NCBI GenBank assembly: GCA_040289295.1
Contig: PSLA01000002.1
Span: 1 to 64,000 of the forward strand
DNA length: 64,000 bases
Reading direction: 5' to 3'
DNA from: J051 sp040289295
Lineage (GTDB): Bacteria; Armatimonadota; Fimbriimonadia; Fimbriimonadales; ATM1
Shown: positions 24,757 to 32,542 of the stretch, piece after piece
How the letters are laid out: every line of letters starts with the position of its first letter
Numbering within the stretch: the first letter of the stretch is position 1
Program-made: the position numbers and the translations under genes
The notes under the pieces: model-generated
What the model was told of the DNA's origin: nothing
The model's input: the letters and a program-made list of their open reading frames with translations, nothing else
The model's database searches: none

Positions 24757-25898
24757 CGTATGATAATCCTCGCTTTGATCGCTCCCTGTGCGCGAAGGTC
24801 TTGCAAGATTGCGATGAGCGTGGTCGGCGAAACCTTCAGCGCGCGGAACACCTTCGCAAGGTCCTCGATGGTAGCGTTGGGATTCACGACGCCGATGCTC
24901 ACCCTGTCCTCCTTCGCGCCCACCTCGGTGTTTTGCTGCAATGCCGTCTCACCTCGGCTGAACGGCGGCGGCTGGATCACCTCGTTGTACTGGTTGATGC
25001 GCACCGTCAAACCACCATGCGCCACCATCGCCGGAGCGATCTTCACGTTGCCGCCGACCACGATCGTGCCCGTTCGCTCGTTGATGACGATGACCGCGGG
25101 CGTGTCGGGTACGACTTCGACCGACTCGATGCGCGCAAGCACGGAAACGGGGTCAACGATGATTCCCTCGCGGGCGAGAACTTCCACTCCGCCGCCGTCT
25201 ACCGCGACGGCGCTTAGGTCGGGCAGTTGCTCGTTGATCGCCTTAGCGATGCGCTCGGCGGTCGTGAAATCAGGGTCCATCAGCTCAAGCACAAAGCGCC
25301 CGTCGAACTCGTACTGCGTGTCAACTCCGCGCTCGACGATCGCTCCACTGGGGATCGTGCCGACGTTCACGTGATTCTTCTGCATCTTCGATCCGCCCTG
25401 CTGGACGTTGAAACCGCCGATGCTGATCGGACCCATCGCAACCGCATAGGCGCGTGACCTGTCGCCGGCGGGGTAAAGCGGTGTCTGGATGAGGTATCCT
25501 CCCTGAAGGCTCTTCGCATCTCCGATCGAGCTAACGGTAACGTCAATGCGGTTGCCCGGCCGAGCGAACGGCGGCAACTCTGCGGTCACCAGCACCAACG
25601 CCACGTTCTTCAGGTTCAACTGGCTCAGGTCCAACGAGATGCCGAACTCTTTAACCATGTTGGCGATCGCGGTTTGCGCTCCCGGCGAGTTCCGCGAGTC
25701 ACCGCTGCCTTCGAGTCCGACGACGACACCCACGTTCATCAACTGGTTGGATCGAACGCCGCGAAGGCGGGCAATGTCCTTGATCCGAACGAGCGGCCCA
25801 TTGGGCTGTTCGGCGGGGGGCACTAAGCCGACGCTCGGCATTTGCGCCGACGCGATGAGGACGAGGAAAACCGAGATTAGAACGGTAACGAGTTTCAT
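24753..25898 (-). CDS. flgI: Flagellar P-ring protein FlgI
   Basis: 381 residues. Forms the periplasmic ring around the rod in peptidoglycan, found only in diderms. Signal peptide at the N-terminus, then VRIKDIARLRGVRSNQLMNVGVVVGLEGSGD (family start) and PPFARPGNRIDVTVSSIGDAKSLQGG. The C-terminal IGVVNPNATIEDLAKVFRALKVSPTTLIAILQDLRAQGAI is typical of FlgI. The start at 25898 follows AGGAGG closely (3 bases); an ATG 12 bases earlier is an alternative without its own site. It lies between flgH and flgJ. Confidence 0.94.
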   Translation of the reverse strand: MKLVTVLISVFLVLIASAQMPSVGLVPPAEQPNGPLVRIKDIARLRGVRSNQLMNVGVVVGLEGSGDSRNSPGAQTAIANMVKEFGISLDLSQLNLKNVALVLVTAELPPFARPGNRIDVTVSSIGDAKSLQGGYLIQTPLYPAGDRSRAYAVAMGPISIGGFNVQQGGSKMQKNHVNVGTIPSGAIVERGVDTQYEFDGRFVLELMDPDFTTAERIAKAINEQLPDLSAVAVDGGGVEVLAREGIIVDPVSVLARIESVEVVPDTPAVIVINERTGTIVVGGNVKIAPAMVAHGGLTVRINQYNEVIQPPPFSRGETALQQNTEVGAKEDRVSIGVVNPNATIEDLAKVFRALKVSPTTLIAILQDLRAQGAIKARIIIR

Positions 25899-25911
25899 CT
25901 TCCTCCTCATC

Positions 25912-26490
25912 TCAGAACAGCCAGTCGAGCAGGGTCGTCAGGATGCCCTTACGCTGCCGGTCGCCAACAGTTCCTGAGCCTTCATACTTGATCTCGGCGT
26001 TGGCGATAAATTCGCTGACGATCGTATTGTCCGAGCGGATGTCGTCCGGTCGCACCACGCCGATCAGCACCATCTTCTGCGTCTCCTTGTTCACCTGCAC
26101 GTACCGAGCGCCTTCGATGAGCAGATTGCCGTTCGGCAGGCGCTCCTTCACTACGACGGTCAGCCTCGCGCTTAGCCGCCCGGTTCTGCTGGTTCGTCCG
26201 TCGCCCTTGCTGCTCATCTGGCCTCCGATTTCCCAATCGGGGATGAGCGCGCGCAGGACCGGTCCGATGCCCGCCCTCACCTTCGCGCTGTCCGACTTGC
26301 TGGACTCTGTGCTCGCCGTTGAAGTGGCTGAACTAGACTCGGCGATGATGACCGTCAGAATGTCACCGACGTTGCGAGCCGTCCGGTCCGTGAGCGGATT
26401 CTTCGCTCCATCGTCCCACAGCGAGCCTGGGTTCTGAGCATGGGCGGCAGCGCCGAGCGCAACCGCTACAAAGATTAAAAGGGTTCTCAC
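25912..26490 (-). CDS. flgH: Flagellar L-ring protein FlgH
   Basis: 192 residues. Forms the outer-membrane ring, evidence for an outer membrane. Signal peptide MRTLLIFVAVALGAAAHAQ lacks the lipobox Cys usual in FlgH. Then GSLWDD, RTARNVGDILTVIIAESSSA (family VGDIxTVxIxE), and the C-terminal VVRPDDIRSDNTIVSEFIANAEIKYEG with the conserved RPxDIxxDNTI. The start overlaps the flgA stop by 4 bases. Confidence 0.94.
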   Translation of the reverse strand: MRTLLIFVAVALGAAAHAQNPGSLWDDGAKNPLTDRTARNVGDILTVIIAESSSATSTASTESSKSDSAKVRAGIGPVLRALIPDWEIGGQMSSKGDGRTSRTGRLSARLTVVVKERLPNGNLLIEGARYVQVNKETQKMVLIGVVRPDDIRSDNTIVSEFIANAEIKYEGSGTVGDRQRKGILTTLLDWLF

Positions 26491-27104
26491 AACCGCACCT
26501 CCACAGTTCCGTCTTCTTGAATCTCGCCGACAACAGTCGCTCGAGTCTCCTCGATGTAGACCGTCACCTGGCTGCCTGAAACCGACTTCACGCGCCCCGA
26601 CGTCGTTACGCTGATACCGTTGCTAACGATGGTTACGCGCACGGTTTGCCCTACGCGAACCGTCGGAGCGCTCGCAACGTTCTTGCCCTTTTCCAGCACA
26701 ACCTGCGTGGAGAACTGGCGCTCCTCTCCGACCCGCGCCTCGACGCTAAGGACCACCGTGTCTGAGAGTTCCCGCCTGGCGAGGACGAGGTACTCGACCT
26801 CGCCCTCCGCAGCAACGAAGTCACGTCCCAACCCTCGCGGGCTAACTTTGCCGATGTTGGGCAGGTTCTCCACCGCCCACTTCGCGGCAAATCCTTCCAC
26901 CTCCGCCGCAGGAACGACGCGCGACTTGCGCTTCACCGTGCAGCGGGCGGCGCCGTCGAACCACACGCCGCGCAGATCAAACCCCGCAGCGCGCAGCACT
27001 CCTTGAATCGTAACCGGAGTAACGACGCGAAGAGATCCAGCCGCCGGCGCAGGCCCGATCACCATGCGCGAGATCGCGTCCGCTCTCGGCATGTCTGCAA
27101 CCAC
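26487..27104 (-). CDS. flgA: FlgA, P-ring assembly chaperone (N-terminus lost to a frameshift)
   Basis: 205 residues from a GTG at 27104. FlgA helps FlgI assemble in the periplasm. SRMVIGPAPAAGSLRVVTPVTIQGVLRAAG matches the FlgA SAF region, and the C-terminal VVLEKGKNVASAPTVRVGQTVRV is the ChapFlgA domain (expected GxxVRVRxxxSGRxVxGxV). The protein as framed has no signal peptide although FlgA works in the periplasm. The usual preceding motif (VxLxDVA) is encoded in the overlapping frame upstream (EIRVGDVA). A single -1 shift near 27102-27110 would join both frames, so this gene is probably the 3' part of one longer gene. Confidence 0.8.
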   Translation of the reverse strand: MVADMPRADAISRMVIGPAPAAGSLRVVTPVTIQGVLRAAGFDLRGVWFDGAARCTVKRKSRVVPAAEVEGFAAKWAVENLPNIGKVSPRGLGRDFVAAEGEVEYLVLARRELSDTVVLSVEARVGEERQFSTQVVLEKGKNVASAPTVRVGQTVRVTIVSNGISVTTSGRVKSVSGSQVTVYIEETRATVVGEIQEDGTVEVRL

Positions 27105-27598
27105 GCTACATCACCGACTCGGATCTCGGCTGCCGACAGTTCAACCTCCTCGTTCAACACGAAGCCATAGGTGAACCCGCCACCTTTCGCCGAGGCGTCC
27201 ATCGAGGCGTTTGCATGCCGGAAGCGAACGAGGCCCAGTCCCAGCTCGCCAGGTTGACCGATCCGCGGACGCTGCGACGTGCGAACAATCCCGTTTGCGT
27301 CCGTCGAAACCGGCACGTCGAATCTTGCAAGAACGATCGCACCGATGACTGTCTCTGTTCCGCCGGTATGTGCAAGCACCTTGCCGTCCGGCCGGAACGT
27401 AAGCGAACCTTCAATGCCGCTCGGCACGCGAATCGGCGGGGTGAGAGGATAGCCAGACTCGTGCACAAGCAGGCCACCCCTCACCTTGAAGTTCCCCTCG
27501 CGGGTGTAAACGATGCGGTCGCTGCTCTCCAGCCTAAAGTAGCCCGCGCCGTCTACTTGTAGCGACCAGGTTGTTGAAAGAAGGAAGAGAATCATCAT
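27059..27598 (-). CDS. Sec-exported FlgG-core-like domain, apparently the 5' part of a FlgA fusion
   Basis: 179 residues. The N-terminal MMILFLLSTTWSLQ is a short signal peptide. It runs straight into VDGAGYFRLESSDRIVYTREGNFKVRGG and ESGYPLTPPIRVPSG, then TVIGAIVLARFDVP and GQPGELGLGLVRF. These are the strands of the central domain of hook-basal-body proteins (FlgG: VxGxGFFxVxLPDGxxAYTRDGxF...GYPL). The two terminal rod helices and their NxANxxTxGF motif are absent. At the end, EEVELSAAEIRVGDVA is the expected start of FlgA. The last 15 residues (WLQTCRERTRSRAW) are out-of-frame reading of flgA. Confidence 0.65.
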   Translation of the reverse strand: MMILFLLSTTWSLQVDGAGYFRLESSDRIVYTREGNFKVRGGLLVHESGYPLTPPIRVPSGIEGSLTFRPDGKVLAHTGGTETVIGAIVLARFDVPVSTDANGIVRTSQRPRIGQPGELGLGLVRFRHANASMDASAKGGGFTYGFVLNEEVELSAAEIRVGDVAWLQTCRERTRSRAW

Positions 27599-27602
27599 CG
27601 TC

Positions 27603-28391
27603 TTACCGCCTCAAGTTGTTCGTGGACTGCGCCATCTCATCCGCGGCGACGATCACCTTCGAGTTCACCTCATACGCGCGCTGCGCGATAATGAGGCGGA
27701 CCATCTCCTCCACCATCTCGACGTTGGAGCCTTCCAGGAAGCCGAACTCAATCCGCCCGGCGCCGTTTTGGCCCGGCTCTGAGGGCGTCGGTGCGCCCGA
27801 CGCTGCTGTTTGGATGAAAAGATTGCGACCGATGCGCTCCAGCCCAGCCGGGTTGGGAAACACGTACAAGTTGACTACTCCGAGCACTCTGGGCTCCGCC
27901 TCGCCCGCGACTTGGGCGCTTACGGTGCCGTTCGCGGACACAGTAACGGCTCCCGCCTCAAGAGGTACTTGGATGTTTCCATCCAAAATCAGGCCGTCTT
28001 TGCTGACGATCGTGCCGTCCACCGAGCGCACAAACGAGCCGTCGCGCGTGTATGCGAGTGTCCCGTCTGGAAGTTGCACGGCGAAAAATCCCCGGCCTAC
28101 GATCGCCATGTCGAGCTCCCCGCTCGACTTCAGGAGCGGCCCGTCAGCGAAGTTCATCGTACTAGCGACGAACTTCGCGCCCATGCCGACCTGTTGCGCA
28201 GCCGGCGCGACGGTTCCCCCACCCTGCTCCGCGCCTGCGGCGCGCAGCGTTTGATACATCAAGTCTTGGAACTCCGCACGACTCGCCTTGAAGCCGGTCG
28301 TGTTCACGTTCGCGAGGTTGTTCGCGATCAGGTCCAAGTTTCGCTGCTGGACGAGCATGCCCGACGCAGCAGTGTTCAGCGATCGATTCAT
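27603..28391 (-). CDS. flgG: Flagellar distal rod protein FlgG
   Basis: 262 residues. Builds the distal rod. MNRSLNTAASGMLVQQRNLDLIANNLANVNTTGFKASRAEFQDLMYQ is the classic FlgG start, followed by VGMGAKFVASTMNFADGPL and the core VGRGFFAVQLPDGTLAYTRDGSF. The C-terminus FLEGSNVEMVEEMVRLIIAQRAYEVNSKVI contains the conserved EGSNVxxVxEMVxxIxxQRAYExNSK. It lies 4 bases upstream of the FlgG-like/FlgA gene and 99 bases downstream of flgF. Confidence 0.95.
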   Translation of the reverse strand: MNRSLNTAASGMLVQQRNLDLIANNLANVNTTGFKASRAEFQDLMYQTLRAAGAEQGGGTVAPAAQQVGMGAKFVASTMNFADGPLLKSSGELDMAIVGRGFFAVQLPDGTLAYTRDGSFVRSVDGTIVSKDGLILDGNIQVPLEAGAVTVSANGTVSAQVAGEAEPRVLGVVNLYVFPNPAGLERIGRNLFIQTAASGAPTPSEPGQNGAGRIEFGFLEGSNVEMVEEMVRLIIAQRAYEVNSKVIVAADEMAQSTNNLRR

Positions 28392-28490
28392 CCGTACTTT
28401 CCTCCGTCCGTTCGTTGTCGATCGCCTTGCGTGCCGGCTCTATCCGTCCATCAAGAGCCGACGCCTCATCTGAGTTTCAGAGGGCCGGCG

Positions 28491-29228
28491 CTATCGTTCC
28501 GCAAGGCTTCGAATCAGTTGGCCCAGCAGTTCGTCTTGCGTCTGCACGGCCTTCTGATTCGCTTCAAACTGTCTCATGAGGGATGTCATCAGCACCATCT
28601 CGCGAACCGCGTCGACGTTCGAACCTTCCAGTTGTCCAGGCGCGAGCTCGGGTGTGGCAACCGGCTGGGCGTTGCCTTCCCAAAAGTTGTCCCCAATCTT
28701 TCGAAGCGCCCCTTCGACCACCTGAAGAAGGCCGACCTCGACCTCGTCCACCAGCACGCGCCCAGAGGAGTCGATAGTGGCTCGTTGAAAGTCTCCAGGC
28801 CTGCCGGTGAAGATCGGTCGTCCGGTCGCATCGAGGAGCTTGTGCCCTTGGCGCGTGCCGAGGTTTCCGTCCGGCAGGATGGTGAAGGAGCCGTCGCGCG
28901 TGTAACGCGTTCCCTGCGGCGTTTCCACAGCAAAGTACTGTGCAGGTTTGAGCAACGCGACGTCAAGCGGGTTGCCTGTCGCAACAAGTGAGCCGACGTC
29001 GGCAACGGTGTACTCGTCGGCGACCTGTGCTCCCTGTCCGATGCTTCCAACCACCTCGGGGCCGTTCGGGCCCGGCAAGGTAACGTCCTTCATCATCAGG
29101 TCGGCGAAGGCAAGGCCGTCCCGCTTGAATCCCGTCGTGTTTACGTTCGCCAGATTGTTCGCGACTACGTCCAGGAGAAGCGCTTGGGACTTCATCCCCC
29201 GCGTCGCGGCTTCAATGCCTCTGGTCAT
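28491..29228 (-). CDS. flgF: Flagellar basal-body rod protein FlgF
   Basis: 245 residues. Proximal/distal rod component. IEAATRGMKSQALLLDVVANNLANVNTTGFKRD and the C-terminal LEGSNVDAVREMVLMTSLMRQFEANQKAVQTQDELLGQL are the rod-family helices. The core (PAQYFAVETPQGTRYTRDGSFTI) is shorter than in FlgG, and a DEVEVGLLQV segment is typical of FlgF. First gene of the flagellar operon. A sigma-28-like promoter lies just upstream. Confidence 0.9.
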   Translation of the reverse strand: MTRGIEAATRGMKSQALLLDVVANNLANVNTTGFKRDGLAFADLMMKDVTLPGPNGPEVVGSIGQGAQVADEYTVADVGSLVATGNPLDVALLKPAQYFAVETPQGTRYTRDGSFTILPDGNLGTRQGHKLLDATGRPIFTGRPGDFQRATIDSSGRVLVDEVEVGLLQVVEGALRKIGDNFWEGNAQPVATPELAPGQLEGSNVDAVREMVLMTSLMRQFEANQKAVQTQDELLGQLIRSLAER

Positions 29229-29238
29229 CCCGAGTGAA

Positions 29239-29266
29239 CTATCGGAATTACCCGGTATTCACTTCA
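29239..29266 (-). promoter_or_regulatory. Candidate sigma-28 (FliA) promoter for the flgF operon
   Basis: On the minus strand TGAA is followed after 17 bases by CCGATA, with the context TCCGATAG. The FliA consensus is TAAA, 15 bases, GCCGATAA, so 3 of 4 and 6 of 8 positions match, with a spacer one base longer than ideal. It ends about 10 bases before the flgF ATG. Suggestive only. Confidence 0.4.
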
Positions 29267-29414
29267 GGGTGGGAGTTTCGCATTCGACTTGAGGTTTCGC
29301 ACACCAACTGCATCGTGCGTCGTCGCTGACATGCGAATCAGCGATGCTTTCCGGATGCTCCCCGCCCTCGTTGGTGTAGACGGCGAAGGTGCCGTTCGGG
29401 CCGTAGGGGTGCAC
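29259..29414 (-). CDS. Possible small Cys-containing ORF or gene remnant
   Basis: 51 codons from a GTG at 29414. The product begins VHPYGPNGTFAVYTNEGGEH and ends with SDDARCSWCAKPQVECET, three close cysteines. Third codon positions are strongly G/C in the first half, as in real genes here. There is no clear ribosome binding site. The rest of the 352-base gap between flgF and the gene at 29582 is GC-rich and shows nothing else. It may be the tail of a decayed gene. Function unknown. Confidence 0.3.
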   Translation of the reverse strand: MHPYGPNGTFAVYTNEGGEHPESIADSHVSDDARCSWCAKPQVECETPTLK

Positions 29415-29581
29415 GCGAGTCCGCCCAGCCCCTCGGCGCCGGCCCGCCGGCAACGGCGCCGCGGCGGGAGGCCAGTCGGCAGCCTCGGCGCCAATCTTTA
29501 CTCATAATTTTGCCAGACTTTGTTCGTTTCCTGCGACCGTTGCCTGGGCGAGGCACCGCCGGGAACGGAAAACCCGACTCG

Positions 29582-29962
29582 ATGACCTACGCTGCTGAGA
29601 GAGTTCTCGCGGAGTTGCCCCGTTACAAGGGCGAGTGGGCGGAGGTGTACCTTCCGATTCGACAGATGTTGGCGGGGGACTGGGACAGCTTCAATGGCCG
29701 CTCCCACCTCCATCTTCGCTTCGACACGGCTGCGCGCTTCCTCCTGGAGTGCGCCGAAACGGACTTGCTCGTTGAGGGAACGTACACCGTTGTGGCACAT
29801 TCCGACGCGCACTATCTTGCGCTGGAGGCGCTCACCGGCCAAACGTTCGTCCTCCGCATTGATGACCTCGACCGCGCGAACGCAATCCTCCGCATCGAGA
29901 CAGAAGAGGGCGGATTCCTCGAACTCAAGCGCCGGGTGGTTTCGCGCGCGTTCGCGGCGTAG
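29582..29962 (+). CDS. Hypothetical small soluble protein
   Basis: 126 residues from the ATG at 29582; a longer frame to 29510 exists. No signal peptide or membrane segment. The sequence is mixed alpha/beta (YKGEWAEVYLPIRQMLAG, then LRFDTAARFLLECAETDLL and VLRIDDLDRANAILRIE). No family recognised. A hairpin terminator follows 35 bases after the stop, indicating a single-gene unit. Confidence 0.6.
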   Translation: MTYAAERVLAELPRYKGEWAEVYLPIRQMLAGDWDSFNGRSHLHLRFDTAARFLLECAETDLLVEGTYTVVAHSDAHYLALEALTGQTFVLRIDDLDRANAILRIETEEGGFLELKRRVVSRAFAA

Positions 29963-29997
29963 CGTCGCCTTCTTCCTTCCGCCTCCCATCCCTGCCC

Positions 29998-30025
29998 GGG
30001 CGGGTTCCCTTTACGGGACCCGCCC
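29998..30025 (+). terminator. Hairpin terminator after the gene at 29582
   Basis: GGGCGGGTTCCC, a TTTAC loop and GGGACCCGCCC form an 11-pair stem with one bulged T. The tail (ATCGCTTTAAC) has only a weak T-run. Confidence 0.55.
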
Positions 30026-30095
30026 ATCGCTTTAACGAGTCGTTAGTCCTGACACGGAACCGGTCGACGCCGGTCCAACGTTATGACTATACGGA

Positions 30096-30467
30096 ATGAC
30101 CAATACGACCACTAAGGTTTCGAGCATTCTCTTCCAGGCACAGCGGTACCGCAGCCTTTGGGAGCGAGTGTCCGCACCGATGAAGCGGAACATCGCCGGC
30201 ATTTGGTACTCGCAGAGTGATTTACCTGGGCATGTACTGCGCATGGACGCGCGTGGCTCGTTCCAAATCGAAAACTTACGCAGCGGGAAGCGAGTGATGG
30301 GGGAGATGCAGATCGTCCCTCGCAACGGCGAGCACTACGTCGCATTCCTGAGCGAGGACGGCGGAAGCGCGGCGCGCATCGTATCCCTCAATGGTAACAC
30401 CTTACGCCTCCAGTGGATCGATAGCGGACAAACCGTCGAATACCGCAAACCCGCGGACTACGATTAA
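30096..30467 (+). CDS. Hypothetical protein
   Basis: 123 residues. A short N-terminal helical stretch, then beta-rich sequence (RNIAGIWYSQSDLPGHVLRMDARGSFQIEN, ARIVSLNGNTLRLQWIDSGQTVEYRK). The alternation G(I/W)WY...RMDARGSF resembles lipocalin-like or copper-resistance-like small beta barrels that measure deviation from a baseline, but no family is recognised. No signal peptide. A TATACG hexamer ends 2 bases before the ATG with no ribosome binding site. Converges on tRNA-Gln, 5 bases after its stop. Confidence 0.6.
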   Translation: MTNTTTKVSSILFQAQRYRSLWERVSAPMKRNIAGIWYSQSDLPGHVLRMDARGSFQIENLRSGKRVMGEMQIVPRNGEHYVAFLSEDGGSAARIVSLNGNTLRLQWIDSGQTVEYRKPADYD

Positions 30468-30472
30468 GGGGT

Positions 30473-30546
30473 TGGCTGGCCGACCAGGATTCGAACCTGG
30501 ATTACCAGATCCAAAGTCTGGTGTCCTGCCGTTGGACGATCGGCCA
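30473..30546 (-). tRNA. tRNA-Gln (anticodon UUG)
   Basis: 74 bases including an encoded CCA. Acceptor arm TGGCCGA pairs with TCGGCCA, discriminator G. The anticodon loop CTTTGGA (30510-30516) has TTG at 30512-30514. T-arm contains GGTTCGAATCC. All four arms fold. Confidence 0.95.
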
Positions 30547-30606
30547 ACAAGCGCCCAGTATACCGGTAGCGGTTGCCTCCCGAATCGATGTCAAAATACG
30601 TGCACT

Positions 30607-31710
30607 GTGGGTACGTTGCGCCAGGATAGGCTTCAACGCTTCCAGCGATTGCTTGCAGACAGGGCACTCGACTGCTACATCGCGGGCACGCCCATTAGCA
30701 TGGGATACCTCGCAGACTTCCACGAGGGAGGCGGCGAACGTATGCTCGTGATGCTGATTCGACCGGAGGGCGAGCCAGCGATGATCGTCCCTTCGCTCAG
30801 CCGCACGCACACCGAGAAGACAGGCGTCGGGCAGATTAGGGATTGGAAAGACGGGGAAGACCCAGGAGAGCTCTTTGAAAGCCTCGCTCTTGAATGGGGG
30901 TTGCGCACAGCGGTCATCGGCGTGGACGACGAGATTCCCGCTTCCATCCTATTGCGCATGCAAACTGCGCTCCCAGCGGCGCTCTTCAAGGCGGCAGGCG
31001 ACGTGATGGCGGAGGCGCGGAAGTCGAAGGACGAAAGCGAACTTTCGGCCATGAAGCGGGCGGCGGAGATAGCCGAAGCCGCATTCGATGCAGTTCTGCA
31101 TTCCCTGCGCGAGGGGATGACCGAGCGAGAGGTAGCGTTCCTGCTGCAGATGGAGATGCTGAGGCACGGCGGCCTGCCGACCTTCTGCATCGTCGCAACT
31201 GGCGCGAACGGAGCCGAGCCGCACCACACCAGCGACGACACGCCGTTGTGCAAGGGAGACATTGTGGTCATAGACTGGGGCTGCCAAGTGGACCACTACC
31301 TTAGCGACCTCACACGTACCATCGCGGTCGGCGAACCCTCGAAGGAGGCTCGAGATGTATATCGCATCGTTTACGAGTCACACCGTGCCGGTCGTGATGC
31401 GATTCGCCCTGGAGTCGCTTGCCAGGAGGTGGACCGCGCGGCGCGCGCGGTGATTCAAGGCGCAGGTTTCGGCGAGCACTTCATTCACAGAACTGGGCAC
31501 GGAATCGGAATGATGGGCCACGAGCCGCCTATGATCGTTGAGGGCAACTTATCGCCGCTCGTTGTGGGCCAATGTTTCAGCGTGGAGCCGGGAATCTATC
31601 TGCCTGGGCGATTCGGCGTGCGCATCGAGAACATCGTAACGGTCACCGAGTCGGGCCACCGCTCGTTGAACACCGAGCCGCCTTCGGAGATTATCGTCGT
31701 CGGCGCTTAG
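30607..31710 (+). CDS. M24-family aminopeptidase (Xaa-Pro type)
   Basis: 367 residues from the GTG at 30607. A creatinase-like N-terminal domain (GTPISMGYLADFHEGGGER) precedes the pita-bread catalytic domain from about 150. Metal ligands are visible: Asp in VVIDWGCQVDHYLSDLTRTI, His in HRTGHGIGMMGHEPP, Glu in FSVEPGIYLPGRFGVRIEN. Such enzymes remove N-terminal residues next to proline in the cytoplasm. The start is uncertain; a TTG 9 bases later is possible, and the frame is open upstream through tRNA-Gln, which cannot be coding. The 3' end overlaps the convergent PEP-CTERM gene by 20 bases. Confidence 0.88.
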   Translation: MGTLRQDRLQRFQRLLADRALDCYIAGTPISMGYLADFHEGGGERMLVMLIRPEGEPAMIVPSLSRTHTEKTGVGQIRDWKDGEDPGELFESLALEWGLRTAVIGVDDEIPASILLRMQTALPAALFKAAGDVMAEARKSKDESELSAMKRAAEIAEAAFDAVLHSLREGMTEREVAFLLQMEMLRHGGLPTFCIVATGANGAEPHHTSDDTPLCKGDIVVIDWGCQVDHYLSDLTRTIAVGEPSKEARDVYRIVYESHRAGRDAIRPGVACQEVDRAARAVIQGAGFGEHFIHRTGHGIGMMGHEPPMIVEGNLSPLVVGQCFSVEPGIYLPGRFGVRIENIVTVTESGHRSLNTEPPSEIIVVGA

Positions 31711-32440
31711 CGCGCGCGGCCAACAGGGCCAACCCAGCGCCGAGGCTGATCATCGTTGCGGGTTCGGGGATCGGGTTCCCACCGCCGCCTCCAGCGTTCA
31801 AACCCAGCAACACCGTCGGCAAGAACGCGATCGGCGCGAGGAACGGCGCTTCGCTTTCCGAGGTTACACTGATGCCTTCTCCTGCATTGGGCGGCGTTGC
31901 GAACACCACGTCAGGAGCGACCGGCATCCCAGGCTCGTAGACGGTCACCTGGCGGACGACATCATCGGCGGGCGCGCGGAAGTCAAACGGCTTGGTCGCT
32001 GCAAGGCTCGATACCTCGACGGCGATGGCGCCCGCGTCGGTCGTGTCAGTGCGGGTCATGGGATTACCGCAAACCAGAAGTATCACGGGGTTCCCTGCTG
32101 CGTCGACGAGCACCCGCTCACCCTTGCGCAGGCGCAAAACTCGCGACCGAATCTCTCCTGTCTTCGCCGGAACGTTGAAGACTTCGTAGGACTTATCCTC
32201 CGCAAGCCTTCCAACCTTCAGTCCTTGTAACATCTCGAGGAGTGCCTCTGGACTAAGCTGGAAGTGCCGACAGTAACGACTCATCACCACCGGCTCCTCT
32301 TTAACCTGCTTCACAAGGTCATCTAACCCGCGGGCCGGCCGGACCAGAAACGGGTTGGGCGGCAGGCCATGCTGAGCGACAGCGCTCGCCCCTCCAAGCA
32401 GGACAAGTAAAGCAACCAGGCCGACCTTCACTTTCTTCAT
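31691..32440 (-). CDS. PEP-CTERM sorted exported protein
   Basis: 249 residues. Signal peptide MKKVKVGLVALLVLLGGASAVAQ. The C-terminus is a complete PEP-CTERM tripartite signal: IPEPATMISLGAGLALLAARAKRRRR (motif PEP, membrane helix, basic tail), recognised by exosortase. A glycine run (NAGGGGGN) precedes the signal as a linker. The mature body has no known domain. No exosortase gene is in the window. Confidence 0.8.
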   Translation of the reverse strand: MKKVKVGLVALLVLLGGASAVAQHGLPPNPFLVRPARGLDDLVKQVKEEPVVMSRYCRHFQLSPEALLEMLQGLKVGRLAEDKSYEVFNVPAKTGEIRSRVLRLRKGERVLVDAAGNPVILLVCGNPMTRTDTTDAGAIAVEVSSLAATKPFDFRAPADDVVRQVTVYEPGMPVAPDVVFATPPNAGEGISVTSESEAPFLAPIAFLPTVLLGLNAGGGGGNPIPEPATMISLGAGLALLAARAKRRRR

Positions 32441-32542
32441 TTCGCAACACCGCTACTTAAATCTAACTGATAGGACGACAAACCACCACGGCGAGTTCCC
32501 CTACAGTCCGTAGGAGCATACGCAATCCAGGGGCCAAAACGG

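Noticed and set aside
27810..28991. Plus-strand frame of 393 codons opposite flgG and flgF
   Set aside because: Antisense to two clearly recognisable rod genes; no motif or ribosome binding site.
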